Source: Onchocerca lupi
Lineage: Eukaryota; Nematoda; Chromadorea; Rhabditida; Onchocercidae
Reading direction: 5' to 3'
DNA: 64,000 nucleotides
Assembly (NCBI GenBank): GCA_028564675.1
Contig: JAOVVO010000014.1
Coordinates: 1 to 64,000, forward strand
Shown piece by piece: positions 1 through 12,847 of this stretch. The notes below the pieces were generated by a model. That model worked only from the letters and a program-made list of their open reading frames with translations. It was not told where the DNA came from and ran no database searches. Both the position numbers and the translations under genes were made by a program. Every line of letters begins with the position of its first letter. The stretch's first letter is position 1.

Positions 1-876
1 TTCTTCTTGGCGCATCTAAAAAGAAGATTTCTCCAACGCCTTTACTGACAATTTGCATTATTTGGTGGCAAATGCTTTTTCACTCAAACGTTAGCTTAGG
101 AATATTTGATTGCACATATGACAAAAAACCAATTGTGTTGTAATTTTGTTCGCGACACAATTCTACATCGAGCGAAGCAGCAGCAGATCGATTCGGTGAT
201 GGCATTCCCAACTGATTGATAACTTTGATTTGTAAGCACAAATTATAGATAAAAATAAATAGATAAATAGATAAATAAAAATAAACAAATAAAGCTATAA
301 TATGAATAAAACTTAAAAAAGAAAGAATTAGTATCAATTATATTAAATTATAAGTCACCAATACTTCTGATAGATTTGAATATCTAATCTATAGAAAAAT
401 GAGGAAACTTATGAGTTAATATTTTATGATTAAATTTACATCAAACTAAATTAAATCAAAATTAAGTCGGAGAAGATTAACTGAGCAGAAAGCTTGATTC
501 TAACAAATAGTTAGAATTAATGTAATAAAATTTCTTTAGATTAAATTGATGCCTTTTTTCAAACAAATTAAGCTAATTTTTACTGAAGAAAAAGAATTTC
601 AAATTCAAAATTTAACAGGTATTTGAAATTTTTTTTCTCAGATTCGTTCCAAATGCAAGAATTTTTATATTTGTCTGCCGTATCAGAAAGCATTTTAATT
701 TTTAGGAGATTTATCATTTATAACAGGGAGCATTCACATTTTTATTTAATTAGATTGACTCTTTTAACTTCGCGTCACCGTAATTATTGTGATAATCAAT
801 ACTGCCAATCTCAAACAGTAATTTTCCATATTGATCATTTATTGCATATGAGCTTAATTAACTTCAAAAATATCAG
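1..876. other. No recognised gene; upstream intron or flank of ACAD copy 1
   Basis: I looked here for the earlier exons of the acyl-CoA dehydrogenase whose last two exons start at 877 and found none in any frame. The stretch is AT-rich with short ATA/AAT-rich runs near 245-300. It is either one long intron or the flank of a truncated gene copy. Confidence 0.5.
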
Positions 877-1364
877 GGCATATCATTCATGTTGGCTGAT
901 ATGGCTATAAATTTGGAACTTTCACGATTGATGACTTATCGAAGTGCATGGGAAGTGACGTTAGCGCAAAACTCACCTACCTCATATTATTCGTCCATTG
1001 CTAAATGTTTCGCTGCTGATACTGCCAATATTGCCGCATCCAACGCTGTTCAGATTTTTGGCGGCAAGAAACTTTTTCTAATTTTAATCTTAAATTTGAA
1101 AATATTTTTACGCAATTATTATTTGGCAATTATTTATCCTGTCATATACTTAGTCTCATGGTCTTAAGAATGACAAAATTAAAATTCTATCAGTTAATTG
1201 TTTTAGGGAATGGATTCAATACAGAATATCCAGTGGAGAAATTAATGCGTGATGCAAAAATATTACAAATTTATGAAGGCACTAACCAGATCCAAAGGAT
1301 TATTATTTCTCGAAAGTTAACAACACAAGTTCGAGAGACTGGAACCTCTAGCATGCTTTTATGA
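877..1364 (+). CDS. Acyl-CoA dehydrogenase (medium-chain type), C-terminal exons of tandem copy 1, partial
   Basis: Two exons, 877-1063 and 1207-1364 with the stop at 1362-1364, encode the C-terminal helical domain of a mitochondrial medium-chain acyl-CoA dehydrogenase, an FAD enzyme making trans-2-enoyl-CoA in beta-oxidation. The reading begins GISFMLADMA and contains NGFNTEYPVEKLMRDAK. The segment IYEGTNQIQR carries the glutamate that is the catalytic base in this family. The exon junction matches the last junction of copy 2 (4245/4342) in position and phase. The intron appears to begin with GC (GGCG|GCAAGA) and ends TTTTAG. The preceding exon, which should encode the segment before GISF, is not within 876 bp upstream. 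Either the 5' part lies left of the window or this is a truncated duplicate. Both visible exons are open and well conserved, so it is not an obvious pseudogene. Confidence 0.8.
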
Positions 1365-2065
1365 TGAAAAGAAATGCTTTTCGCTAGTTCCATAATTGCT
1401 GATAGTAACATATATTATTGAATAATATCATATATGACATTGCCATTCATGCTGAAACAAAAATAGATGTTGTAAAAATATCCAAAAATTTTGATAAAGC
1501 ATTTCTAACGATCAATTTCCCTTATTTGCATAGTTTATTTGAACTATCAAATCCATCATTTTAATTTTTTATGATCGATTTTATTTTTGTCGCATTTTCA
1601 AACATCTCATATGATCGAGGTGCATTCTAAATTTTGATTTTGAAAATTTCTTTCGTCTTCGTAATCTTCAATGAAAAAACAGAATTTCAATCAAACTAGT
1701 TTTCTCGAAAGTAAGCAAAATTTATACTCCCCAAATTCTCTATTATATCCAAATAATCATAAAAATCTTTTTAAGAGATGCATTGTATTTTCAGTGCCTT
1801 ATGATATTTTCAAGATGCATACTACGAAAGCTGCAATATTGCAGTATTCAGTTTCAAAATCGATTCATTTCATTTGGTTTGACCTTTATTTTAATTACTT
1901 ATTTATAGTAGATTAATTGACCATCTTGAGATCTCGTCAATCTTAATATATCTAATGGTACCTTCGTCACTCTCGGTGTTTTGGCAAGAGAAATTAATTA
2001 TAATTAATAGCTGTGTAAAAAGGATTAATTATATTTAATAGATGTATACGGTACCTATTTTTTAG
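1365..2065. other. Spacer between the two ACAD copies; probably holds the missing first exon of copy 2
   Basis: About 700 bp. The second gene's first recognised exon starts at 2066 with two bases of a split codon, so a short exon with the start codon and mitochondrial presequence should lie upstream, probably here. An ATG at about 1955 opens a short frame but I could not confirm it. An 81-codon open frame at 1671-1916 resembles no dehydrogenase presequence and I do not call it. Confidence 0.4.
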
Positions 2066-4490
2066 TATTATCCGATACAGAACGTGAATATCGTGATGTT
2101 GCAATGAAATTTGCAAAAGAAAAAATCATGCCCATTGCAGCTCATTATGATAATACTGGAGAAGTAAATAGTTGATTTCAAAAATTTCTAAGTTTGTTCA
2201 GAGAAGTTTACATCAGCATAGAAGCAATGCAATGAATTATTATAGACCATTATTGGAGTATTTTTGACGTACATTTCAAAAGTTTTTGAAGATTAACAAC
2301 CTCCATTATATTCAATAAAGTATCTTTTTTAAATTTTCATTGTAAAGCTGGTAAATTTCGTTTCTTAATTTGAACAACAAATCCAATTTCAGTTTCCATG
2401 GGATATTGTAAAAGAAGCACATCAAATAGGCCTCATGAATCCACAAATTCCTAAAAAGTATGGTAAGCGAATAATTATTTCTGCTATTCATATCAAAAAA
2501 TACCACAATAAATATGATAGTGAAAAAAATATTCTATTTTTCAGGTGGGCTAGAATTAACGAATTTGGAAACTGTGCTGATAGTTGAGGCGTTAGCTTAT
2601 GGTTGTTCCGCTATTCAACTTTGTATTATGGGGCCATCATTAGCTGTGGCACCGCTTAATATAGCTGGAAACGAAGAGCAAAAAAAGAAGTATTTAGGAA
2701 TGCTTACTGCTGAACCCATTATTGCAGTACGTCTTTGAAAAAGAGGGAATTGAAGACGGATAGAAAAGACAAAATGTTTAGATAATTATTTAAATATTTG
2801 GCAACTTCCATTTAGGCGTTTTTTGAGAGCATGCTATGATAATTCAGCATTTGATTCCTTTAATGACTGTCATGGTATAGGAATTTTATAAATTGTGCAC
2901 ATAGATCTGGAATTTTCATAAAAAATCATAATTGTACGGTCAATGAAATTTCAGTAATGCAAATTAGCACTCTTCGTTTTTTCATTTGTACGAAATTTTA
3001 TGCTTATTAAATTTTTAGGCTTATTGTGTGTCGGAACCGAGTGCGGGCTCCGATGTTTCAGGTATTAAAATGAAGGCCGAAAAAAAAGGTATACTGTCAA
3101 TTGTACAAAGAAAAAAAAACAGCTGTTTAGATTAATGTGAAACAGTAGCGGGTATGATTGCAAGAAATGAAAATGAGTTGATTTAAAATGGTAAATTCGA
3201 AAATAATTTCGGGATTATTGAAAGAGTGATAAAGAGTACGCTGGATCAAATTATTGAGGGGACTCATATGTACTGAATGGTACCAAAGCTTGGATAACTG
3301 GTGGTGGACTAGCGCAGTGGTTCTTTGTACTGGCAAGAACGGATCCAGACCCAAAAACTCCACCAGGAAAAGCATTCACTGCCTTTATTGTTGATGGCGA
3401 TACTAAAGGAATCAGTAGGGGTAAAAAGGTAAAATTACTTGTCATTCACACAGCTTGCAAAAAAATTTTTGATAAGCTAATGTTGGATTTTACATTTTAA
3501 TAAAATTGTCAAAAAAATATTAATCATCAGCCATTGCAGGAGCGAAATATGGGACAGCGATGCTCGGATACAAGAACAATAACTTTCGAGAATGTTATAG
3601 TCCCAAAGGAGGTAAAATATTGAAAAAAAAAACGAAACCCAGAATTTCCAAAAATATTTCTAAGCTGTTTCTGTTTTATAATCCAAAATTTTTGCTTGCC
3701 TGAGATTGCATTAAATACATGAAATTTTTTTTAGAACGTTCTTGGTACACCTGGTGCCGGTTTCAAAATAGCAATGGGCGCATTTGACATAACTCGTCCT
3801 GCTGTTGCAGCTGCAGCAACCGGTCTCTCGTGGCGTGCTCTCGACGAGGCATGCAAATATGCACTAGAAAGGAAAGCATTCGGAGTCCCAATTGCTATGG
3901 TATTTAGTCAGATTTCTTCAAAAATTTACACAATTCAAACATGAGAGATACTTTTGTTAAAGAATAGTTTTAATCAATATAAGCTAGGATTTCATTCCTG
4001 AGAACTAACAATAGTGCCATTAATGACTAGCAATTTAAAAGAAGCCGAATTTTCACTATTTATTTAGAATCAAGGAATATCATTCATTTTGGCTGACATG
4101 GCCGCAAATCTAGAACTCGCTCGACTAATCACATACCATGCTGCAATGACTGTCAACGATCAAGCATATTATGCTTCGATAGCTAAATGTTTTGCTGCCG
4201 ATACTGCTAATATTGCTGCAACCAACGCCGTGCAGATTTTCGGAGGTTTGTTTTAATGATACTATTTTATTATCTCTTTATTTCAAAAAATTTAGTTTAG
4301 TGATTCCATTTACAGGAAAGACATAAAATGTCTTTCTGCAGGTAATGGATTCAGTGAGGAATATCCGGTGGAAAAATTGATGCGTGATGCAAAAATCTAT
4401 CAAATTTACGAAGGTACAAGTCAAATTCAACGAATTGTTATTTCACGCCATATTCTACAAAAAATTGCAAGTTCAGGAAGCGCTTTCTGA
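2066..4490 (+). CDS. Medium-chain specific acyl-CoA dehydrogenase, mitochondrial (copy 2), 5' exon not located
   Basis: Nine in-phase exons (2066-2163, 2393-2462, 2545-2726, 3019-3088, 3259-3428, 3540-3611, 3735-3899, 4068-4245, 4342-4490) encode 383 residues that align along their length with animal ACADM. Markers in order: the N-terminal helical domain (REYRDVAMKFAKEKIMP), the AYGCSAIQ segment, the acyl-CoA dehydrogenase signature CVSEPSAGSDVSG, the FAD-domain segment MGQRCSDTR, the helix ALDEACKYALERKAFG, and IYEGTSQIQR with the catalytic glutamate. The enzyme carries out the first dehydrogenation of mitochondrial beta-oxidation and passes electrons to ETF. Only the presequence and a few mature residues are missing. 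A polyadenylation-like AATAAA follows near 4776. It lies about 700 bp behind a same-strand partial paralogue, indicating tandem duplication. Confidence 0.93.
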
Positions 4491-7400
4491 TATTCTCGAC
4501 AACATATATGAAAAGTTCCAAGATGCAGTTTCAAAAATGAGAATTGATCTGATTGATTTATTTGAAAAAATCTATTAGAGACTTTTTACTTCCACGTCAC
4601 ATTTCTAGGAGAAATGCACGGCACAATTTTTATTCCCTACTTTTGTTAAAAGCACTGTGAAATTATAGAAATATTCATATAAAGATATCTGATTCTTTGA
4701 TAATAACGACTTACTAAAGCTGCACTGAATATTGGATAAAGGTATGAAGCTGAAATACTTGAAACATTCAATCAAATAAAAACGGGACAAAATTTTCGAA
4801 AATTCGAAGAAAGTGGAAAATGCCGTGGATTCGAAAGAATGTGAAATAAAAAAAAGTTAAGTAATCTGAGAAGTGAAATTAATAAATTCAATGTTCTACC
4901 TTATTGAATATACAATAAACAAAAGTAGTAAATAAATTAAGGGAATACAATAAGGCGCATTATCCGTAATTTAGAAGTATTGAAAAACTGCGAGAAATTC
5001 CTAATGTTCAACAGACAGTACCCATGTATCAACACTTTCATTAAGTGAATGAAGCTAAGAAAACCATTGTAAGAAATGAAAAAATGATAGCCAAATAATT
5101 TAAAAGAAAATGATGCGTTCATAAATCGTAAGAAACAGATGATAATAATATTCGTAGAAATTATCCAACAGATTATTCTTGCAACATTCTTCCGAATTCT
5201 GGCGTTTTTGATACCAATTACGTCCACAAAAATTCTCAGAAAACTTCATTCAGAGATTCTCCGCATCGCGTGAGGTTGAAGAATCGGCCATATTTTCGAG
5301 CAAGTGCATCATTGTCGGAAAAGTCCGAAAATTATAATAACCGAAGAGTAGTAGAGTCCAAAAAGCGCATAAACATGTTTGCCTTCAAAACAATGAACAA
5401 AAGGACAAACACGCTTCCCGCCAAAATTGTAATCATGCTTACCATCAAAAGGGGAAACAAAAAATAAATATGTTTATCGCCAAAATGTTCCAATCAACAG
5501 AGAAACAAGGCGAATTCGACCAATAATGAGCGAGAAATTGAAATCAGGAGAGAAAGAGAGGCCTCGAAAGGATATATAAGGATTAGATTTTGGAGAAGAA
5601 TCATTTTTGGATACACATTATTAGCGAAAGTTCTCTAGAATATTATCAGCTTCTACAACGACCCAGGAGGCTACAGTGAAGATTTCTACAACAATCAACA
5701 AATCGAGCAAAAATAATCCTGTGATCAGTTATCTTGGATTCTTCAAAATTGGTTGAATTATATAGGAAGACAAACTCTTCCATCTAAGAACAAAACCTTT
5801 TCTCATTAAAGATTGGTTTGTGCCACAAAAATCAATTTTTCCAACAATAATAATGATAAATATAAAAAAAAAAAAAAAAAATTCGGAGATGAACACAGTT
5901 GTGAACTATCGTCTTGTTTTGTTATAATTTATAATTCTTTTTTTGTTTAACAGAAGCCTGAAATCTGCTATTTCAATCAAAATTTTGTGTTTCGAATTAT
6001 TGATTTCTGTTTTTTTTTTCTCATTGGTTTCTTTTTAAGAAATCTTTTTGTTTCTTAAAAAAAATATTTTTTAAATTGGCAATTTTATGGAGTTGAAAAA
6101 ACAATCCTCATCACTGAAAAAGATTAAATAATTAAATCAAATAGAATCCATAATATTTATTGGACTTTTTGCTTTTTTTGTCTATTCCATTAAAGTTCTA
6201 AAACAAGAAAAATGAGACAAAAAAGTAAAGACTTGGTTATCTGAATAAATAGCTGAAGTGCAGTGGAAAATTTCCGATTTCATTTAGAACCATTTCGCAG
6301 GGTACAGAAAATAAAAAGGAATTAGTATTGAAAGAGTTGACAATGATGGAACCATATGTTGCTACTGTGCAAATAATGTATGATATGTAATTAAAACATG
6401 CTGTCACTCGAACACGTGCAAAACGTATTCAGCTGTTTAAGTGCAATATCTAATAGACGTGAGTCTGACAAGTTAGAAGGTTTTACGTCTGTCTGCATAT
6501 TTGAAGAGACGAGCGAAAAGAAGTGAAAAGACATTTCATTTGGTGAATAGCTTGAGATTTAATTTATGGAAAATCCATTTGTCAAAGAGACAGTGCTATG
6601 GAATGGAACCGGATAGTGCGACAGAGATTGAAGTGCAAATACCTGAAGCAAGAAGAGGAGGACAATCATCAAACACAAATAAAATTGATGGACAAAGGAA
6701 CGAAGCACATTCATCGTCTGCTCATCCTGATGCTGTGCTATGTCATCAAATGGATGAATGATTCATCGATTTTCTGGACCATAAATTTCAAATTTTTTCA
6801 CTTTTTCATTTGTTTTCATTTTTAAGTTCAACAAATATCTATTTGCAAAGTTATTCTTCGATGGAATTGAAATCCAAAATGCCATCTTCTGAGAGAGATA
6901 CTTTTTTCAATTCTATTGTCTATTTACATTGACAACACTGTCAGTTTTCAGTTATCATTTAGAAAAAGATTTTGCGTGCTTGCTTTTCCTATGCCTGTTT
7001 TATCGCAGATTAGCCAAAACTAGACAGACAAATTATTCACTAATTTCTTCTTTTTCCTTCATTAGGCTCTTTTATTAATTGTTCTACTGATGTATAAAAT
7101 TATTTACTATATTTTATATTATAAAATATATTCTACTGAGAAGGATATGTCGTAAATAATAATAAAGGATCTCCAAGTGAAAACTTTTATTGATCAAATG
7201 GAAGTATATTACACGAAATTTTTGCTTATCCAAAATGCATGGACGAAATTTTTGTCAACAAAATTCAAATTATAAATTTTGAAATGAGAAAAAGTTTCCA
7301 TCCACTTAAATAATGTGTTATAAAATATCTGAAATGTATTGGATAGAATTGAGTTTCAAATCAGTGATGTAATGTCAGGAATTTTGAAACATTATACCAT

Positions 7401-10131
7401 AATTTTGAAAGTCAAGTCGGACGAAAATTCAATTTTTGTGTATGTTGTGAAATATGAAATATTCTATGCGTATAGTAAAGTCTAAAACTTGCACATGAAA
7501 GGAAATACAGGAATCCAAAAAGTTAAGTGTGCCTTTAAAATTTTATAATGCATTTAGATTTGTCAGGGAAATAATGTTCGCTCAAATCTGTAGAACTTGA
7601 AATATCTTTCATAAGTATTTAATGCAATATTATCGATAATCAATGATATATCAGAATTACTATTTATGTTTCATGTTCGCTCCTGTCACCAAATCATATG
7701 CTTTTTTCTCAAACTGCATAATTTACTTTAAATGATTATCTTTTAGTGCGTTTTAATTAATTTCATTGTCTTCACATTAAAATGAATAGATGATGACTAA
7801 GCAAAATGGAATTTTACTGTTAAAGAGTTTCAATGATGTATTATATTAGGTCCTAAAACGATGTATATCTTTTTACAACGCATTCCATTATATTTTATGC
7901 ATATTTGAAAATTAAGAGAAAATGGAAATGAATCAATTATTCAATTAATTAATGGGAATGGAATTGATTCATTTCTATTTCCAGTCATTTACGATTGAAA
8001 TTATTATACTGTAAATGAAAATGTAATCGAAGAATTCGGTTAATTAGCATTTTCGGGCATCGTTTATTTCCCTTTTCATTCCAATCACTTTTCCCTTTCA
8101 TCTTTTGATTTCAAACATCTTTTACAATGTTTATTCATATATTTTCATTTTCCTCTTCTCATCTCTCCATTCCATCTACTTTAGCTTTTGTATGTATTCA
8201 CATTTGAAATTTTTTTTATCAGTTGTACTGTGCTATCATCTGTCACTCTCTCCCTAGCTACCAAAGTTTCGATCTTTCTCTGTTTAAACTTTTGGCGAAA
8301 TCGTTTGCTCGATGAATCATCATCTATTTACCCTGCTTGTTTACCTAAATGTATCTGTTTTTTAAAAGTTATGGTAGATGAGGAAGCTCTTGGATGGGGA
8401 ATTTCGTTAATTAACCAGAGAAAATTTAAACTTATTCATGAATTGAACTTTAATTCCAGCCATTATCATTAGCCCAGTCGTTTGTTTGATGAAGTGATAT
8501 CTCAAAATTCCTCACAATTGAGAAAGAGAGAAGAAGAGAGCGAGAAATGCAGCAGGATGGAAATATTCATTTTTTTAATTTAAAAATGGCAAAATCAAAT
8601 TGTAGTTTTGGCAATTAAATTTTAATTGAACTTGAACTTTTGTTACATTCAATGCCGCAAGATTTGAAGTATTCAAATGTACTTTCTGCAATTTTCAATT
8701 CTATGCGAATTGCTGAAGCATTAAATTATTTTCAAAAAATGCAGTCATTTGTGACATTACTTCTCAACCATTATCGGTTATCAATATCACACAACTGTGT
8801 ATGACTTCATGTCGCATGCTCTCTTATGTATACATACATTTATAGATATGTGCTTGCATTTGCATGCATGCAAACATGACTTTATCTGAAGATATTTGAT
8901 ATTTCAATTAATTCATTGAAAAGTGAAATATTTAGGAATATGAAAGGTATTGAACTAAAAAGTAAATGTATTATTTTTGCATGGATGAATTTAATACAAT
9001 AGCAAAATTGGAAATGTAGACTTTTCTGCTTTTTATTCTTCAAACTTTATTTCTCAGTTTTTCATTAAATAGCTAAATGGAATTCTAAATATCATTAATC
9101 AATTTTCAAACTTCTTTTATCCATTTTTAGCCCTAAAAACATGCGTGAGGTTTTTATTAATCAATTAAACATTTTATTCTTTCCTGTGATGTTAGATTAC
9201 TGTTTGCTCAGGCTCATGTATATATCATGCTAAGTTGCATTCAAATTCGTATGTCAGAAAAACAGAATTTTAAACTTCTCAATTTCTGGATAGATCACAA
9301 GGAAACAAAACTTTTTGATATTCAATAAACCTCAACTTTGAGATTACATGAAAATGAAAAAATTTTATCGAAAATGCTTGGTAGAAGAAATTTAGTTTTG
9401 CGGAGAAATCCAAGTTTGCAGTTTGAAGTTTATTTAATCTTTTTATATGTTCTTAGTTATATAGACATTGTAAATGCATGAATTTCACTTCATTTCAAAT
9501 TTCATATCAATTTCATTTTTTCAATTTAATTTTTTTTTTCAATTCTTCAAATTTCAGTTCTTAATTCAAGTCTTCAAGACTTGTAGTTTCGCTAGGTTAA
9601 CGCCTGCATTTTTTAAATATTTAGATTGTATCATATTAACGTGATAATCTACCTCTACATCATTTCCTCGAAATATTTCTGATGAACATCAATCAGATCC
9701 ACTGTTGGCCATTAAAGAGATGCTTTCTTAAATCATCAAAAAAGAGCCTTAGAAATGCTATTGGTATTCACTTCAATACGGTATTTCTTCATCTTTAGCA
9801 GTGTTATTAAAAAAATCAGAACAGAATCAGCTAATCAGCTAACTAATGCATTTCTTAACTTTCGATGATTGCAGCTTAATTTTTAAAAAAATTTTTTTTT
9901 TTCTTCATCCATGATAGTTTGATTATTCTTCGTTGATATCATTCTGTATATAAATTGAACTAATAATTCATAATTTATTTCATCAAAATTCATTTCAGGA
10001 AAAAAGAAAAATACATTAACAACAGAAAAGAATAGTTTATCCTTCGACGATGAAAGTTTGAATTTCACTACTCGATTTTTGCTTTATTTATTTCTTTGCT
10101 GTTATTTGCTTATTTTATCGAGCAAAACTGA
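4491..10131. other. 5.6 kb without a recognised gene
   Basis: The start is the 3' UTR of the dehydrogenase. From about 5520 to 5830 is a probable diverged repeat copy (listed separately), followed by a poly-A run at 5863-5880. A 14-bp perfect inverted repeat (7925-7938 with 7962-7975) could form a small hairpin. Open frames at 5270-5467, 6501-6825 and 8188-8472 show no domain, no splice-supported extension and no resemblance I know. The two frames near 6.6 kb overlap each other. I see nothing else. Confidence 0.5.
5520..5880 (+). repeat. Probable dispersed repeat copy, LTR-like
   Basis: The segment has a TATA-like GATATATAAGG at about 5570, a CT/ACAACA-rich body and an ATTAAA polyadenylation-like signal near 5806. 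Its body resembles 37240-37520: both carry TTCTACAACAATC, then AATCC, GATCAGTT and ATCTTGGATTCTT or a close variant, in the same order and at similar spacing. No reverse transcriptase or integrase is nearby. This may be a solo LTR or old non-autonomous element. The boundaries are approximate. Confidence 0.3.
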
Positions 10132-12133
10132 ATGCAGATTTTTTTGTGGATCATCGGTGCACTTGTTGTCGCAATTCTGGTTTTATCAGCTTTGATTTTA
10201 TGCTGTATTTTAATTTTGAAGCTATCCAAAAATCGATTATCTACTTCCAAACGTTCCGTTATTGTTCGACCGGAAATTGTTAAACCAATTAATGCATTCG
10301 GTAATTTTTTGAAAATAAATTAAGCTAGCTTGACAGCTGTGAAGATTAATTGGTAATGGAGGTCATACGGGATAGCAACTTCATTTTATAGCATTTCCAA
10401 TTTTTCTATACTACCAACCAAGTATGCAATAATCCGCATACTTTGTAAATCTTTCATAGAAACTTGTTAATTACGGTGCATTGCTCTACAGTAATAAAGG
10501 ATTTTGAACGCTAAATCCCAATTTTTAACGAAATCAATTATTTTAAACTATGGTATAATGATGTTCCCGTACTAAATAAAGCAAACAATTCACGGATAAT
10601 ATTTATGGCATGTCATATTTAAGATCTGTTAAATATTTGGGAATGATTAGTTTGCAAGAAAACCATAGCGGAAAAAATTAAAAATATATATCACTTAACA
10701 TGACGACTTTATCTATGTTTACTTAACCCTTAAATTAAAACCTCCTTTGAAAATTTATTGTATTTCAAATTCTGGACAAAAAATTCTCAAGCAAATTTCT
10801 TCGGCATAGCATTTTGCTGAGACTACTATTAATATGCGATAAGTTACAAAACTGTGGAAAGAATATTGTGTCAAATAAACATCGACACTTTATTAAATGT
10901 TTTGATGGGAAGTTATTGAAAATTACTTTACTCATTTCAAAATTCATAGAATTAAGTTTTGACGCGAAATACATTATAATTGTGAAACATTTGTTGTTGG
11001 ATTCAATCATTGATTGATTGAAGCAACGCTGCATTATTTGTCAGTAATTCCACTTATCAATAAGTTTCTTTCACGATGAAAGGTTAGTTGTACAATGCAA
11101 ATATTACTGTAGAAAATTATTCAAATTAAGAAATCACATTTTGAGTTAGCTATGTGTTTACGATCAACACATTTGACACACAATTCATTCAAATCTCAAC
11201 TTCAAATTAATTTTGAAACTTCGAGATGCAATTCCAAATTTCACAAACGATTTTCCCAAGTTTGGATTTTTAATTTTTTGAGATCTCTTCGAAATATCTA
11301 ATCAATGATCGGTCATAATCATAATTTCTTACCTAGATGTAGGGTTGCATGAGGTGCAACGTGCTTAAGTGCTATGCAGAGAAAAAAAACAATAAAAACT
11401 GATTAAATGCGATGTGAATGAATAATTTTAATAAATTTGAAAGGAACCAAAAAACTCGCCCAACCAATATTTCAGATGAAAGCAACCAAGTGTTTGCTCG
11501 AGTTTCAAGCCCATCAGTAATTATGGTGCCTGAGTATCCACTACAAAAGGCGAATATCACGAAACCAGAACGCAAGCGATCATCAAACAAAAAATCTGGT
11601 TGGGCATCTAGTAAGTGTAGAGTTATTTTCGAGAATATTTTGATCCTAATTACAGTCTCTTTAAATGATACCGTTTTACCATTGACGGAAATGGGGCATG
11701 TTCCTGACAAGAGTTATTGTATTACAACTTTCGAGCTTACAAAAATTTCTTTTATAGCGATAGAAACATAACAGATATAGAGCGTAGCATTTCAAATGTT
11801 ACATTCACTGAATTCATAATTTGATCTAAAAAAATAAAAAAGTTGAAAGAAGAAAATCCAAAAATCAAGAATTTCACGGGTTTTTCAAAACAAATCGTTA
11901 CAGACACAACACCATGCCATGCAATTTCCGGTTGTTCGAAAAAGCGAAGTCGTGAATTTGTGGATCGAGATCCTCCATCAGACGAATCTAAATGTGATTA
12001 TTTGGATCCATTGGATTTGAATCTCAGTCAGCTTCGTAACATTTATACCGCTAGTAACAGTTACCAAACAAACAAACAGCCGAACCAAACCGATTGGCCA
12101 GTAAAAAACTCCACAGTAGCTACATATGCATAG
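10132..12133 (+). CDS. Unrecognised small single-pass membrane protein gene (model incomplete)
   Basis: Exon 1 (10132-10300) starts MQIFLWIIGALVV, has one strong hydrophobic segment at residues 3-29, then a basic stretch, and ends at a donor, TTCG|GTAATT. This is the pattern of a signal-anchor with a cytoplasmic tail. Further open segments on the same strand look coding: about 11418-11631 (hydrophilic, Ser/Lys-rich, ending at a GTAAGTG donor) and about 11850-12133 (DPPSDESKCDYLDPLDLNLS, ending at a stop). I could join the last two in phase only with a weak acceptor at 11848-11849 and could not place the join from exon 1. It might therefore be two genes. I do not recognise the family. It could be a nematode-restricted protein. 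Confidence 0.42.
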
Positions 12134-12847
12134 CTTTCATCTTATCCTAAAAGTCTGAATTTTCCGAAAATAAAAGCATTTTTTTGAGTGAGGTAGTGCA
12201 ATGTTTCAACCAAATATCAACAGACATGAAAAACAGCCTGGCTCATTATAAATTACCTAGCAGGGTGTATTTATTAGAATTCTTCTGGAAATATACTGAC
12301 CAAGAAATGCTTACACTTGGTGCAAATAAATCTTTCAAAATGGAAAAGTCAAACCAGCTCATTTATTGTTTAGTTTTGCTGACGATTTCAATCACTTACT
12401 TTTATGTTATTCCCTTAAGGAAGAATATGAGCAATTCTTACTGGGATCAAATACTGCTTGTCCTTTGTTTTTCGGACTAATACTTTTTGTAAAGATATTA
12501 CAACAAAAAATTATATTAAATTTGAACATAAAAATTCCAGATATGTCAATATTTAGAGCCCAAAAGAAATCCAATGTGGAAAAAACTTCAAGTAAGTGAA
12601 TTTTTTACTAACAATAACAATAATCAGATCATAAAACTCTCACCAAGAAACTGTTGAAATTTTAAAAAATAAAACACATTAATAAAACAAAATTCCTTCA
12701 AGCACTCCTTTAAGCATGCGTATTTCCACGATTTCTATAACCAAGATTTCTATTCCATCCATAGCGCTCACAATTTCCACTTTTTGCCCATTCTCGGAGA
12801 GTTAAATTTAATCTGATATTCTGCCGAAGAAATACCAATTCTGCAGT
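12134..12847. other. Gap between the membrane-protein gene and NOP16 (convergent)
   Basis: Open frames at 12184-12480 and 12366-12599 overlap in different frames. The second ends at a good donor (CTTCAA|GTAAGTG) after an acceptor-like TTCCAG at 12535-12540, so a small real exon is possible. No protein family is recognisable. Otherwise this is AT-rich sequence with the 3' UTRs of the two converging genes. Confidence 0.3.

Noticed and set aside
6501..6825. Two overlapping open frames (86 and 75 codons)
   Set aside because: Neither shows a domain or splice signals, and they are the same DNA in two frames.
11372..11710. 112-codon minus-strand open frame
   Set aside because: It overlaps the plus-strand coding-like segment at 11418-11631, which has a proper donor. 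No splice or family support on the minus strand.
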